Shown here: positions 8,147 to 16,855 of the stretch, in pieces
Layout: each line of letters starts with the position of its first letter
Numbering within the stretch: position 1 is the stretch's first letter
IMG/VR virus record: IMGVR_UViG_3300046001_006396
Coordinates: 1-64,000 of that record
DNA: 64,000 bases
Direction: 5' to 3' (one strand)
DNA from: a virus
Notes under the pieces: generated by a model
What the model saw: the letters and a program-made list of their open reading frames with translations, nothing else
Database searches by the model: none
Told to the model about the DNA's origin: nothing
Translations under genes and position numbers: made by a program

Positions 8147-9061
8147 TTATTTTCTTATAACATTATAGTTTTTTTCAAAATATTCAATAGTTTCTTTTAA
8201 TCCGTCATATAGTGGTGTAAATTTAAAATCGGGTAGATAATGTTTAATCTTACTATTATCACTTGGTTTTCTAAACTGTCCGTCAGGTTTTGAATTATTC
8301 CACTTGACTTCACCTTTAAAATTCATTAATTCAACAATAACATCTGTAATATCTTTTATTGAAATTTCTTCTGATGTTGATAATATTATTGGTTCGTTTT
8401 CATTATAGTTATCTAAAACCCATTCCGTTAGTTTCGCCACGTCTCTACTAAAAATAAATTCTCTTAATGGTTTACCTGTCCCCCATATTTCAAAATCGGT
8501 TTTATTTTCTCTTGCTAAGTAACATTTATGAATTAAAGAAGGTATTACGTGACCATTAACAATATCATAATTATCATTAGGTCCATAAATATTTGTTGGT
8601 ATGACCGATTTATAATTTAATCCATATTCTTCTTTATATGCTCGAATTTGAACGTCAGCCATCCTTTTTGCATATGCGTAAGCGTCGTTTGAAAAATGAG
8701 GAGGACCAAGATGTATTTTTGATTCTGTAAGTGGGTATTCTACGTCATTTGGAAAAATACATGTCGATAAAAACGATACTAAATTTTTTATTCCGTGTAC
8801 TCTGGCGGATTCAATAACATTTGTATTCATCATTATGTTATCATAAAAAAATTGACCTTTGTTATTCATATTACCCCCAAGACCACCAACTTTACCCGCA
8901 CAATGAATTATACTACTAAACTCAATAGTTTCTAATACCTTATCCACATCTTCTCGTATTCTTAGGTCCGATTCATTTGAGGATAGGGGTATAAAGTTAG
9001 GTTTACTAAACTCTGAACCAACAAGACCGTAACCTCCCGTAACTAGTATTTTATTTTCCAT
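8147..9061 (-). CDS. fcl: GDP-L-fucose synthase
   Basis: The 304-residue extended SDR converts GDP-4-keto-6-deoxy-D-mannose to GDP-L-fucose (C3/C5 epimerisation, then NADPH reduction). It has the NADP motif GGYGLVG (9-15), catalytic Ser in STC (99-101), Tyr128 and Lys132 (YAYAK), and the two epimerase residues Cys101 and His171 (NGHVIPSL), equivalent to E. coli Fcl Cys109 and His179. The typical MPTNLYGPHDN region appears as IPTNIYGPNDN. The length fits the family. It overlaps the Gmd gene by 11 bp, completing the two-step pathway. A ColC-type enzyme (GDP-colitose synthesis) is a close relative and cannot be excluded. Confidence 0.9.
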   Translation of the reverse strand: MENKILVTGGYGLVGSEFSKPNFIPLSSNESDLRIREDVDKVLETIEFSSIIHCAGKVGGLGGNMNNKGQFFYDNIMMNTNVIESARVHGIKNLVSFLSTCIFPNDVEYPLTESKIHLGPPHFSNDAYAYAKRMADVQIRAYKEEYGLNYKSVIPTNIYGPNDNYDIVNGHVIPSLIHKCYLARENKTDFEIWGTGKPLREFIFSRDVAKLTEWVLDNYNENEPIILSTSEEISIKDITDVIVELMNFKGEVKWNNSKPDGQFRKPSDNSKIKHYLPDFKFTPLYDGLKETIEYFEKNYNVIRK

Positions 9062-10028
9062 AATATTCTAACCAGTATTGAATCATTTCATCTAACATCG
9101 TTTCAAATGTGTACTTTGGTTTCCAATTTAATTCATTTGTAAGTTTAGACGAATCTCCTTTTAAATTTTCCAATTCTTCGGGTCTAAAATGTTTTTCATC
9201 AACAATAACATAATTTCTAAAATCTAAACCCAATTTAGAAAAAGTATATTCACATAGGTCTTTTACTGAATGAGATATCCCTGTTGCACACACATAATCA
9301 TCTGGTTTTTCTGACTGTAACATTAACCACATTGCTTCCACATAATCTTTTGCGTGACCCCAATCCCTTGTTGCGTCAAGGTTACCTAAATGTAAATTAT
9401 CCTGTAACCCTAAACTAATTCTAACCGCAGCTTTTACGACTTTATTAGTTACAAAGTTAGTTCCTCGTCTTGGAGATTCATGATTAAATAATATACCATT
9501 CCATATTTTCATTCCATATGAGTTCCTATAGTTTCTACAAATGTTATATGAAAATACTTTTGCACATCCGTATGGAGATACTGGACTCATAGGGGTGGTT
9601 TCTCTTTGGTACCCATCACTATCTATGTTATTACCAAACATTTCTGACGATGATGCTTGATATATTTTTGAATGCGGGGATACCATTCTAACAGCCTCCA
9701 ATAAATTTAATGTCCCCATCCCTGTTGCGTTTACTGTATATATTGGTTGGTCAAAGCTAACCCTTACGTGAGATTGTGCCGCTAAATTATATACTTCATC
9801 TGGTTGTGATTTTTGTAATACACTAATTAAAGACGCCATATCTGTAAGATCGGAATATTCTAATTTAACTTTATTACCTAATCTTAATTTTTCTATTCTA
9901 GATGATTGAGTTTCCGATACTGAATTTCTTTTAACCGTACCCCAAACTTCATACCCTTTATCAACCAAAAATTCTGCAAGATAAGAACCGTCTTGACCAT
10001 TTATTCCTGTTATAAGTGCCTTTTTCAT
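9051..10028 (-). CDS. gmd: GDP-mannose 4,6-dehydratase
   Basis: The 325-residue extended SDR makes GDP-4-keto-6-deoxy-D-mannose from GDP-D-mannose. The NADP motif is TGINGQDGS (7-15). The catalytic set is Ser-Ser-Glu at 127-129 (SSSEMFG), Tyr153 and Lys157 (YGCAK). The family hallmark NHESPRRGTNFVT is at 182-194. It is near full length compared with E. coli Gmd (about 370). It overlaps the ColD-like gene by 4 bp and the fucose synthase gene by 11 bp, so one product feeds two possible branches. Host GDP-mannose must be the input, because no mannose-1-phosphate guanylyltransferase is in the window. Confidence 0.95.
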   Translation of the reverse strand: MKKALITGINGQDGSYLAEFLVDKGYEVWGTVKRNSVSETQSSRIEKLRLGNKVKLEYSDLTDMASLISVLQKSQPDEVYNLAAQSHVRVSFDQPIYTVNATGMGTLNLLEAVRMVSPHSKIYQASSSEMFGNNIDSDGYQRETTPMSPVSPYGCAKVFSYNICRNYRNSYGMKIWNGILFNHESPRRGTNFVTNKVVKAAVRISLGLQDNLHLGNLDATRDWGHAKDYVEAMWLMLQSEKPDDYVCATGISHSVKDLCEYTFSKLGLDFRNYVIVDEKHFRPEELENLKGDSSKLTNELNWKPKYTFETMLDEMIQYWLEYYGK

Positions 10029-11185
10029 ATATTGTTATTTACTATTTTTATTATTAAATCCAATTCATTATCAGTCATTTGGTGATTATTTGGTATGTAT
10101 AAACCGTACTCATGTACTAATTTAGCATTTTTAAAATCTTTTTTTTCATACCTCTCATACCAAAAAGGGTGTTCGTTAATTGAACCACATATTAAAGGTC
10201 TACATTCTATTCCATTTTTAATTAATTCTGAAGTTAAAGACTCAATATTTTTTGTTATTATAGGAAATGAAAAGTTTGAAACGTAAGACCCTTTTGGTTC
10301 GGATACCGACCAAAAATTATTTTTTATTTCTTTTTTATACTTTAAAAAATTTTTATTTCTATTTTTAACTATATCATCAATTTTTTTTAATTGGTTTAAT
10401 CCTAAAAATGCCTGTAAATCTGTTGATCTTAGATTAAATCCTGGATAATAAAATGTATATAATGCCCTAAAATCATTAACTTTATGTTTTTTTCTTAATT
10501 TTTTTTGTTTTTCTATCGGTAAATCCCTATCCCACCCATGAGACCTAATTGATAGTAATATATGATATAATTCTTCATTATTTGTAGATATCATCCCACC
10601 CTCAATAGTTGATATATGGTGACCAAAATAAAACGAAAACGTTGACAGGTCTCCAATAGTGCCCAACATTTTATCTTTATATTTTGAACCAATAGATTCA
10701 CATGTATCCTCAATTAATTTAATGTCGTTATCTTTACATAATTTTATAATTTCGTCCATATGATTTGGTATACCTAATACGTGAACTAAAATTATTGCCG
10801 ATGGGGATTCGTCTATTATTATTTTTTTTAAATGGTCTATGTCTAAACCTAAATTATCTTTATCACATTCACATAAAATAGGATTCAAACCTAATTGTAT
10901 TGCTGGTGTTACGGTTGTAACCCAAGAAACCGATGGTACTACAATTTTATTATTTTTTAATTTACCCGATAATATTAAAGAATATATTGCCGCTAAATTT
11001 GCAGATGAACCAGAATTAACAAAAACGGAATATTTAACACCTAACCACTTAGACCATTCTTCCTCAAACTTAACAGTTAAGGGTCCTTTAGTTAATTTAG
11101 GGTTAGTTGACAACCAACTTATTAGGTCGTCAATATCTTCTTTATCGATAGTGTCTTTAACTAAATTAATTGTTTTGTATGTCAT
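10025..11185 (-). CDS. ColD-like GDP-4-keto-6-deoxymannose 3-dehydratase (DegT fold, His in place of PLP Lys)
   Basis: The 386-residue fold-type I PLP protein of the DegT/DnrJ/EryC1 family is the same length as ColD (about 388). Conserved parts include VNSGSSANL (56-64), EDTCES (159-164, PLP Asp) and SFYFGHHISTIEGG (184-197). At the usual Schiff-base lysine the residue is His190, directly before Ile, as with His188 of ColD. This substitution marks PLP/PMP 3-dehydratases that remove the C3 hydroxyl instead of doing a net transamination. Next to Gmd, it points to GDP-4-keto-3,6-dideoxymannose and so to a colitose-like sugar. The reductase for that branch would be the neighbouring fucose-synthase-like enzyme or one not identified. 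Confidence 0.82.
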   Translation of the reverse strand: MTYKTINLVKDTIDKEDIDDLISWLSTNPKLTKGPLTVKFEEEWSKWLGVKYSVFVNSGSSANLAAIYSLILSGKLKNNKIVVPSVSWVTTVTPAIQLGLNPILCECDKDNLGLDIDHLKKIIIDESPSAIILVHVLGIPNHMDEIIKLCKDNDIKLIEDTCESIGSKYKDKMLGTIGDLSTFSFYFGHHISTIEGGMISTNNEELYHILLSIRSHGWDRDLPIEKQKKLRKKHKVNDFRALYTFYYPGFNLRSTDLQAFLGLNQLKKIDDIVKNRNKNFLKYKKEIKNNFWSVSEPKGSYVSNFSFPIITKNIESLTSELIKNGIECRPLICGSINEHPFWYERYEKKDFKNAKLVHEYGLYIPNNHQMTDNELDLIIKIVNNNI

Positions 11186-11939
11186 AGTTTGTTAGATTTA
11201 ATAAATCATTATAATTGGAATATGAATTTTTTGAGTAATAGTTATTTCTTTTATTAAAATTTTTTTCTTTTTCTTCTATAATATAATCACAATATTCCAT
11301 ATTGGAAAGTCTCATTAAATCTGAAACAAAATTTTTAATATTTATTAATTGACCCGACCCAATCATTATGTCATCACTAATATCAATTGAGTTATTAACA
11401 ATAATAGAGGGGTGTATTATATCCCGCAATAAATCCAAGTTACCAACAGAAATTTTCTTTTTGTTTATGATACAATCAAATATTTTACTAAATAAAAAAC
11501 CATTTTTTCTAAAAGGACTATTAAAGTTAAAGGGGTATACTATATGAATATTACTGTAGTCTTTTTTATTTTCATTAATAATGGTGCATAAAATTTCTTT
11601 TGATTTTATATATGGAGTATAAAAATAATTAAAAGGTAAATCTAAACTAACTTGACCATCATAATTATTCCAAAGTTCTGAGGTTGAGTAAATTATTATT
11701 TTTTTACAAAATGATTTAAGTTCATTAATAACTTTTAAGGTATAGGTAACATTAATTTCATTAAAAAAATTTTCATCTTTGTTAATAAATGTCCTTTGTT
11801 CGGCAAAAAGAATAAAAATGGAATTATAATTTTTATTTTTTATTTCTTTAAAATTTATATTCCTAGATGAAATACGATCCCAGTCATGAGGAAAAAAATA
11901 GTTTAGCTGAGAAGTAGACCCAATAATCAAATTTTTCAT
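11166..11939 (-). CDS. NAD-dependent sugar epimerase/reductase-like protein
   Basis: The 257-residue divergent extended SDR starts with MKNLIIGSTSQLNYFF, a reduced Rossmann glycine motif. IIIYSTSELW (about 80-89) and YTPYIKSKE (about 107-115, Y-x3-K) occupy the catalytic Ser and Tyr/Lys positions of nucleotide-sugar epimerases and dehydratases. The region is very AT-rich. It overlaps the ColD-like gene by 20 bp, so it may act on the same keto-sugar, for instance as a 4-keto reductase. That is inference from position. Confidence 0.65.
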   Translation of the reverse strand: MKNLIIGSTSQLNYFFPHDWDRISSRNINFKEIKNKNYNSIFILFAEQRTFINKDENFFNEINVTYTLKVINELKSFCKKIIIYSTSELWNNYDGQVSLDLPFNYFYTPYIKSKEILCTIINENKKDYSNIHIVYPFNFNSPFRKNGFLFSKIFDCIINKKKISVGNLDLLRDIIHPSIIVNNSIDISDDIMIGSGQLINIKNFVSDLMRLSNMEYCDYIIEEKEKNFNKRNNYYSKNSYSNYNDLLNLTNYDIQNN

Positions 11940-12280
11940 TTAAATCCTTTATAATATTTTACAGATTCTTCAATTAAAGATTTATTAGTTATAATTGAAT
12001 TATCTATCATATAATTTAATGCTTGAACTAATTTAGGTCTTTTAACTTTAAAGCATATATCAATCTTTCGTTTTAATTCTGAAACCTCATCATTAGATTT
12101 GGCTTCGGCAATTGAGTCTTCTAAATACCACATTCTACAATGTAGAATTGATAATTTTTCAATGACTTCCCCAATGTTGTCCGTTTCAATTAATTCAATA
12201 TTTTTATCTGAATTTTTATTTTCATTTAAAGTTCTGTGTACCACATTTTTTATAATATCTTCTATTTTTTCCCCTATCAT
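11936..12280 (-). CDS. DUF4254-like protein
   Basis: The 114-residue protein begins MIGEKIEDIIKN at 12280. An earlier in-frame Met at 12349 would overlap the upstream gene by 73 bp and is not preferred. The core 'LHCRMWYLEDSIA...EVSELKRKID' (about residues 43-70) matches the pattern of DUF4254, a helical family often found in Bacteroidota surface-glycan loci whose function is unknown. It overlaps neighbours by 4 bp on both sides. A role in glycan assembly is inferred only from context. Confidence 0.7.
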   Translation of the reverse strand: MIGEKIEDIIKNVVHRTLNENKNSDKNIELIETDNIGEVIEKLSILHCRMWYLEDSIAEAKSNDEVSELKRKIDICFKVKRPKLVQALNYMIDNSIITNKSLIEESVKYYKGFK

Positions 12281-13176
12281 AATAATGCATTTTTTATGTT
12301 TGAATAGATTATGTCGTCTGAGTAATTTGGTGACCATATTACGTTGCATTTACAATTTTGATAAAATTTAGCAATATGTACATTATTACAAAAACAAACA
12401 AAAGTTTTATTTGTGTCTAATAAATTTTCTTTTACCTGTGAAAAACAATAGGGTCCCGATGCCCTACCAACTATAACATCACAAAATGTGGATATTAAAC
12501 TTATTTCTAATAAATCTGGAATTACATTGGTAATTTCAAAAGAATTTAAAATATTATTTTTTTTGAGGTTTGTGTTTTCGGTTGTTATAAATAATACGTT
12601 TTTTAATTCGTCACTGATTTTATCAATATAGGGAAAAAAATTAAAATTTGATGATTGGGATGACCTAACGTCACCATTAGAAATTAAAACTATTTTATTA
12701 AATTTTTGTTTACATTCTAACATTAACTTTTTTATATTTTCATAGTTTTCTAAATTTTGATATTGAACCGTAGGTAAATACTCCTCAACACTAAAAGTAT
12801 CTAGTTCAAATAGTTTTGATATTTCTTTTGATAACTCAACATAGTTTTCAAACGCACAACCAGGAAACGGATAATTTTGAAATGGTTCACCCCTACCCTC
12901 TATTGTTTGAGCTAACCAACAATTTATTGGAGTTGAATATAAATCGTCTGAAATAAAAATTTTATTTTTTTCCCAGTCGTACTCATTAGGTATTCCGCAG
13001 TTTTCATTAATATTTTTTATGTCTCTAAATAACCCATGCTTTTCTTTATGGTAAAAATTTAAATTAAATTTATTAAAAAAAGGTTTTAAAATAATTCTTG
13101 AAAAGAATACATCTCCATTATTAAAATAATTGTAAAAATTTAATTCATTATTCATTTTTAAAAAAAATTTTATCAT
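12277..13176 (-). CDS. Putative GT-B glycosyltransferase-like protein
   Basis: The 299-residue protein (or 292 if the Met at 13155 is the start) contains KIVLISNGDVRSSQS (about 140-154) and, in the second half, DVIVGRASGPYCFSQV (about 233-248). This is the layout of a GT-B donor-binding half, loosely like heptosyltransferase/GT9-type or other LPS glycosyltransferases. No catalytic residue can be assigned with certainty. The DNA is extremely AT-rich. It lies between a HAD phosphatase gene and a DUF4254 gene in the glycan operon. Confidence 0.5.
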   Translation of the reverse strand: MIKFFLKMNNELNFYNYFNNGDVFFSRIILKPFFNKFNLNFYHKEKHGLFRDIKNINENCGIPNEYDWEKNKIFISDDLYSTPINCWLAQTIEGRGEPFQNYPFPGCAFENYVELSKEISKLFELDTFSVEEYLPTVQYQNLENYENIKKLMLECKQKFNKIVLISNGDVRSSQSSNFNFFPYIDKISDELKNVLFITTENTNLKKNNILNSFEITNVIPDLLEISLISTFCDVIVGRASGPYCFSQVKENLLDTNKTFVCFCNNVHIAKFYQNCKCNVIWSPNYSDDIIYSNIKNALL

Positions 13177-13450
13177 TTATGCCTTTATCATCAATAAAAA
13201 TGTCAGCATTTAATTTAATGCCGACCCTCAACTGATTATACATAACTCCCCAGTCCTCTAATTGTTTTTTTGTTAAGTCAAACCAATCAATTTTTGTAGT
13301 TGATCCTCTTGCAGTATCAATTAAAATTATATTACCATCTTTAAAAAGTTTATTAACAATATTAATTCTTTCGTAAAATGGTTTTGCCCTTTCATAATCA
13401 CCGTTAGTGTTACTACAAAGAGTTCCGTCTAAATCAAAACAATATATCAT
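13148..13450 (-). CDS. Small HAD-family phosphatase
   Basis: The 100-residue protein starts with a full HAD motif I, YCFDLDGTLCS (residues 3-13; Asp6, Asp8). NIILIDTARGSTT (about 40-52) supplies the motif II Thr and ADIFIDDKG (about 82-90) the motif III-IV acidic pair. The short length and lack of a large cap are typical of capsule or sugar-phosphate phosphatases (KdsC or PgmL-like role). It overlaps the NeuB-like gene by 17 bp, so removing the phosphate of the NeuB product is a reasonable guess. Confidence 0.75.
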   Translation of the reverse strand: MIYCFDLDGTLCSNTNGDYERAKPFYERINIVNKLFKDGNIILIDTARGSTTKIDWFDLTKKQLEDWGVMYNQLRVGIKLNADIFIDDKGINDKIFFKNE

Positions 13451-14270
13451 TTATTTTTCTTAATTTTTTAGCTATTGGTTTTTCAGTTTCAAAAACAACT
13501 TTAATTCCGTCACCCATAATTTTTTCCATTTTTCTAATTCCGGAAACTAATTCACTAACGTGGTCAATTGACGCTGCTTGGTCCGACCCATACATTGTTC
13601 TATCTTTTGTAATATGAAATTCAACACACTCAGAACCTAAAGCAACTGACCCATAACATGGTATTAATCCACTGGCGTGGTTAGAAAAACCTATTTTATA
13701 ATTTGGGTATTTTAGTTTAAGAGTTTTAATGTAATTTAAATTAATTTCCTCATCTTTGGTGGGGTATGTGCTTGTACAGGATAATACATATTCTACGTTA
13801 TTTAAAATATTTAATGCCGCGTCTATCTCTTCTTCTGTTGACATCCCTGTAGATACGATAACGGGTTTGCCTGTAGAATTAATTTTTTCTAAAAAGGATC
13901 TGTCTGTTAATAAAGCCGAAGCGATTTTTTGATACTTAACATTTAAATTATTTTCTATTAAATCAACACTTTTTTTATCCCAACAAGAAACAATGAAATC
14001 TATTTCTAATTCATTAGAATAGAATTCTAATTCTTTATACTGTTCAATTGTGAATTCTAACCCCTCTTTTTGTTCCCTATTTGTTGTTCCCCACGGTGAC
14101 TCTCTATGTGCTGACAGTTCTTCTTCACTATATACTGAATCAATATCTCTTTTTTGGAACTTAACTGCATCACACCCACTTTCTTTAGCAATTAACATTA
14201 ATTCTTTAGCCAAATTTAAATCACCATTGTGGTTAATTCCGATTTCAGCAATAACATAAGTTTTTTTCAT
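13434..14270 (-). CDS. neuB: NeuB-like nonulosonate synthase, without SAF domain
   Basis: The 278-residue TIM-barrel enzyme condenses phosphoenolpyruvate with an aldose (ManNAc or related) to make a nine-carbon sialic-acid-like sugar. Signatures are EIGINHNG (9-16), DAVKFQ (34-39), STGM (about 140), SCTSTYPT (about 163-170), GFSNHASG (194-201) and HITKDRTMYGSDQ (218-230). The usual C-terminal SAF (antifreeze-like) domain of about 60-70 residues, which in NeuB covers the partner active site, is absent: the protein ends shortly after the barrel. It lies 6 bp after the SIS isomerase gene. Confidence 0.85.
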   Translation of the reverse strand: MKKTYVIAEIGINHNGDLNLAKELMLIAKESGCDAVKFQKRDIDSVYSEEELSAHRESPWGTTNREQKEGLEFTIEQYKELEFYSNELEIDFIVSCWDKKSVDLIENNLNVKYQKIASALLTDRSFLEKINSTGKPVIVSTGMSTEEEIDAALNILNNVEYVLSCTSTYPTKDEEINLNYIKTLKLKYPNYKIGFSNHASGLIPCYGSVALGSECVEFHITKDRTMYGSDQAASIDHVSELVSGIRKMEKIMGDGIKVVFETEKPIAKKLRKINDILF

Positions 14271-14276
14271 AATTTT

Positions 14277-14855
14277 TTAATTTTTAAACATTTTATTTTC
14301 TACTATTTCAATTATTGTGTGACCAATAAAAGTGTGACATTCTTGTATTCTTGCGGTATCATTTGATGGTATAATTATACTAATGTCAGACATATTTTTA
14401 ATATCTCCCCCGTCATTACCCAAAAAAGAAATTATACCAACCCCTTTATTTTTAGCCCCTTCAACTGCTTTTATTATATTTTTTGATTTTCCTGATGTTG
14501 AAAATGATATTAATAAGTCTCCTTTTTTTGCGGATGATTTTACTTCTCTTGAAAATATTTCTTCATATGAATAGTCATTTGCAACTGCCGTTAAATACGA
14601 TACGTTTGACGAAAGTAAAACAATTTCTAATGGGTCCCTATCAAAATAGAATCTACCATTTAATTCTGCGGATAAATGTTGGGCATCAGCATAACTACCA
14701 CCATTCCCACAAAAATAAACTTTATTACCGTTTTTATAACATTCAATAATTTTTTGAGATATTAATAACATATCATTTAAAATATTATTGTCATTTAAAA
14801 TAAAACTTTTTAAATTTATAGATTCTATTAAGTTTTTTTTAATTAATTCTACCAT
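14277..14855 (-). CDS. SIS-domain phosphosugar isomerase, GmhA-like
   Basis: The 192-residue protein has the GmhA-type sugar-binding loop CGNGGSYADAQHLSAELN (49-66), then SFSTSGKSKN (about 117-126) and the C-terminal ARIQECHTFIGH (about 171-182) with the His/Glu pair used by sedoheptulose-7-phosphate isomerase. Family function: aldose-ketose isomerisation of a phosphosugar, classically the first step of ADP- or GDP-heptose synthesis. No heptose kinase was seen nearby. Here it may provide the aldose substrate for the NeuB-like enzyme. It overlaps the SDR gene by 7 bp. Confidence 0.85.
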   Translation of the reverse strand: MVELIKKNLIESINLKSFILNDNNILNDMLLISQKIIECYKNGNKVYFCGNGGSYADAQHLSAELNGRFYFDRDPLEIVLLSSNVSYLTAVANDYSYEEIFSREVKSSAKKGDLLISFSTSGKSKNIIKAVEGAKNKGVGIISFLGNDGGDIKNMSDISIIIPSNDTARIQECHTFIGHTIIEIVENKMFKN

Positions 14856-15667
14856 ATCGTTTTTCCCCCATCAATTACTATGTTTGATCCTGTCATATAT
14901 GTGCTAGCATCAGAACACATAAAAACAATCGCCCCTTTATATTCGTCAATATGAGCCATTCTACCCATAGGTATAATATTAGATAATTTATTAACAAAAT
15001 CAACAGGATGGTCATTATAAACCCCTGTTGGGCTTAATGAATTAACCCTAATATTATTTTTGGCAAAATATACCGACAAATATTTAGTCATACCAATTAT
15101 TGCCCATTTGGCCGCAGAATAGGTTATAGGTTTAACATTTTGTTCATTTTCTTTTTTAGTGTCGTCTCTATAGATTCTTTGGTCTGGAGCGATGACTCCC
15201 AAGTCAGAAGATATATTTAATACCACTCCACCACCTGTATTTAACATTTTATTACAAATAACTTGAGACGTTAAAAACGTACCATTTATTATTGCATCAA
15301 TACCCTCTTTAAAATACTCTTCAGTCATAACTTCAAAACGGGATTCTGGTGTTAGGGTTTTATTGTCTTTAGTTACTTTAGGATCTTTAGCCGCATTATT
15401 AATTAAAATATCAATCCTATCGTACTTATTTGATACAAGTTCTATGGATTTTTTATCGGTAACGTTCATATACTCCATAAAAACGTTTTCACCCCCAAAA
15501 GTTTCTGATAGGGTTAAATATTTTTCTTTAAGAGAAACTAAATCTAAATCGGTCAAAATTACTTTTGCGCCGTATTCTAATAAAGCCTCTGCGTGTTTTG
15601 GTCCAAGTAATCCTCCGGCACCTGTTATAAGTGCCGTCTTACCAGACATATTAAATAAATCTTTCAT
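14849..15667 (-). CDS. Short-chain dehydrogenase/reductase (PtmA-like)
   Basis: The 272-residue classical SDR has the cofactor motif TGAGGLLG (15-22), NNAA (90-93), active-site Ser153/154 and Tyr183-x3-Lys187 (YSAAK), then a 'SLSPTGVYNDHP' tail loop and a GSNIVIDGG end. SDRs next to NeuA and NeuB genes often oxidise or reduce a sugar precursor (for example PtmA in legionaminate loci). The substrate cannot be read here. It lies 1 bp after the TIM-barrel gene. Confidence 0.85.
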   Translation of the reverse strand: MKDLFNMSGKTALITGAGGLLGPKHAEALLEYGAKVILTDLDLVSLKEKYLTLSETFGGENVFMEYMNVTDKKSIELVSNKYDRIDILINNAAKDPKVTKDNKTLTPESRFEVMTEEYFKEGIDAIINGTFLTSQVICNKMLNTGGGVVLNISSDLGVIAPDQRIYRDDTKKENEQNVKPITYSAAKWAIIGMTKYLSVYFAKNNIRVNSLSPTGVYNDHPVDFVNKLSNIIPMGRMAHIDEYKGAIVFMCSDASTYMTGSNIVIDGGKTIW

Positions 15668-15668
15668 A

Positions 15669-16445
15669 TTAAAATGTATAATTAATTTTTATTTTTTTGT
15701 ATGTTTCCTCTATATATTTTTTTTCATCACCCTCACTATCTCTACATAGTTGTAAAATAAAGTTATCACTATAATTGATTTTTTTAAGAGTTTTAAAAAT
15801 AGTCATAAAATCGGTATCCCCAAAACTAAATTTTTTACTTATTGAGTTGTAGGTTCTATCTTTTATGTGCACATTTTTTATTTTATCACCAAAAGATAGT
15901 ATTAAGTCTTCGTGATTTATTTTTTGTTTATAATGGGAAGTGAAGTTACCTGTATCATATGTAATAAAGAAATTACTTTTTTTTGACACAACATCTAAAA
16001 CAATTTCTTTATTAGACTCAAATTCAAAACAAAACTCAATAAATGAATATTTTTCCCCTATAGGTATTATGTTTTTTAAAAACTCTTCCCTAATTAGGGG
16101 GTCATCAACTGAACTGTCTTCTAATAATGGTATAACCACTTTATTGACATTTAATACACTCATTCTATCTAAAACTGGTATTAAATTTTTATTAATAAAA
16201 TCTTGATTATAAAAAGATTTATTAACCATAGTATCAACACAAACAGACATTATATTTTTTGGTAAAATAGCTTCAGTAAAAAATGGGTTATTTAAATTAC
16301 ATTCATTAGTTATTAACCACTCAATACCGTATAAACCAATATCGGAAATTAAATTAAATTCATCAACCCAAGTAATTAAAGGAAACTCCTGCATTTTTCC
16401 ATTAACTGATTTACTTAGTCTACCTTGTAATACTCCAATTTTCAT
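15669..16445 (-). CDS. TIM-barrel sugar isomerase/epimerase-like protein
   Basis: The 258-residue protein starts MKIGVLQGRLSKS and has GIEWLI (about 38-43), VVIPLLEDSSVDD (about 97-109), FCFEFES (about 132-138), ITYDTGN (about 155-161) and NVHIKDR (about 190-196). These are the scattered Glu/Asp/His metal ligands of the xylose-isomerase-like (AP endonuclease 2) superfamily. It probably isomerises or epimerises a keto-sugar intermediate. It overlaps the VOC gene by 4 bp. Confidence 0.75.
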   Translation of the reverse strand: MKIGVLQGRLSKSVNGKMQEFPLITWVDEFNLISDIGLYGIEWLITNECNLNNPFFTEAILPKNIMSVCVDTMVNKSFYNQDFINKNLIPVLDRMSVLNVNKVVIPLLEDSSVDDPLIREEFLKNIIPIGEKYSFIEFCFEFESNKEIVLDVVSKKSNFFITYDTGNFTSHYKQKINHEDLILSFGDKIKNVHIKDRTYNSISKKFSFGDTDFMTIFKTLKKINYSDNFILQLCRDSEGDEKKYIEETYKKIKINYTF

Positions 16446-16855
16446 AATAACTCAACAAATTCTATAATATTATTTTCTGGGTCAATACCAAAAAAAACCC
16501 GAACTTTACTTTCTTCTGAGGTTATTGGTTTATTAATTACTGGCATATTATTATTAATAAATTTTTTGTACAACTCATCAACATTTTTTACTGTTATAGC
16601 AAAGTGAGTATATCCGTTTTGAAAAAGGGTTTTATTTTTTTTTATTTTTTTGTTAAAAAGTAATAACTCAACAATGGTTTTATTATCAAACCCTAATTTA
16701 ATAATTCTTGGGGATAGGTTTTTTGAATTAAGTATGTGATTTAAAAAATATCCTTTTTCCACCTCGTCGTACATAATTTCTAAACATAAAATATCACGAT
16801 AAAACCAAATCATCTTATCAATATTATTTACTACAATTCCTACGTGCCTAAACAT
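16442..16855 (-). CDS. VOC-superfamily (glyoxalase-fold) protein
   Basis: The 137-residue protein is made of two beta-alpha-beta-beta-beta modules. MFRHVGIVVNNIDKMIWFYRDIL (split here as FRHVGIVV and FYRDIL, about 2-9 and 18-23) gives the first metal His. YTHFAITVKNVDE (about 82-94) and NNIIEFVEL (about 128-136) give the second His and the C-terminal Glu. This suggests a metal-dependent epimerase, lyase or dioxygenase-type activity on a small molecule. It overlaps the aminotransferase gene by 16 bp, so it acts in the same unusual-sugar pathway or on an acyl precursor. Confidence 0.8.
   Translation of the reverse strand: MFRHVGIVVNNIDKMIWFYRDILCLEIMYDEVEKGYFLNHILNSKNLSPRIIKLGFDNKTIVELLLFNKKIKKNKTLFQNGYTHFAITVKNVDELYKKFINNNMPVINKPITSEESKVRVFFGIDPENNIIEFVELL

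Noticed and set aside
12281-12349. Longer start for the DUF4254-like gene
   Set aside because: The extra 23 residues overlap the upstream gene, and the Met at 12280 gives the 4-bp overlap typical of this operon.
14483-14749. An 88-residue plus-strand frame
   Set aside because: It is antisense to the GmhA-like isomerase, Leu/Ile/His-rich, with no start context.
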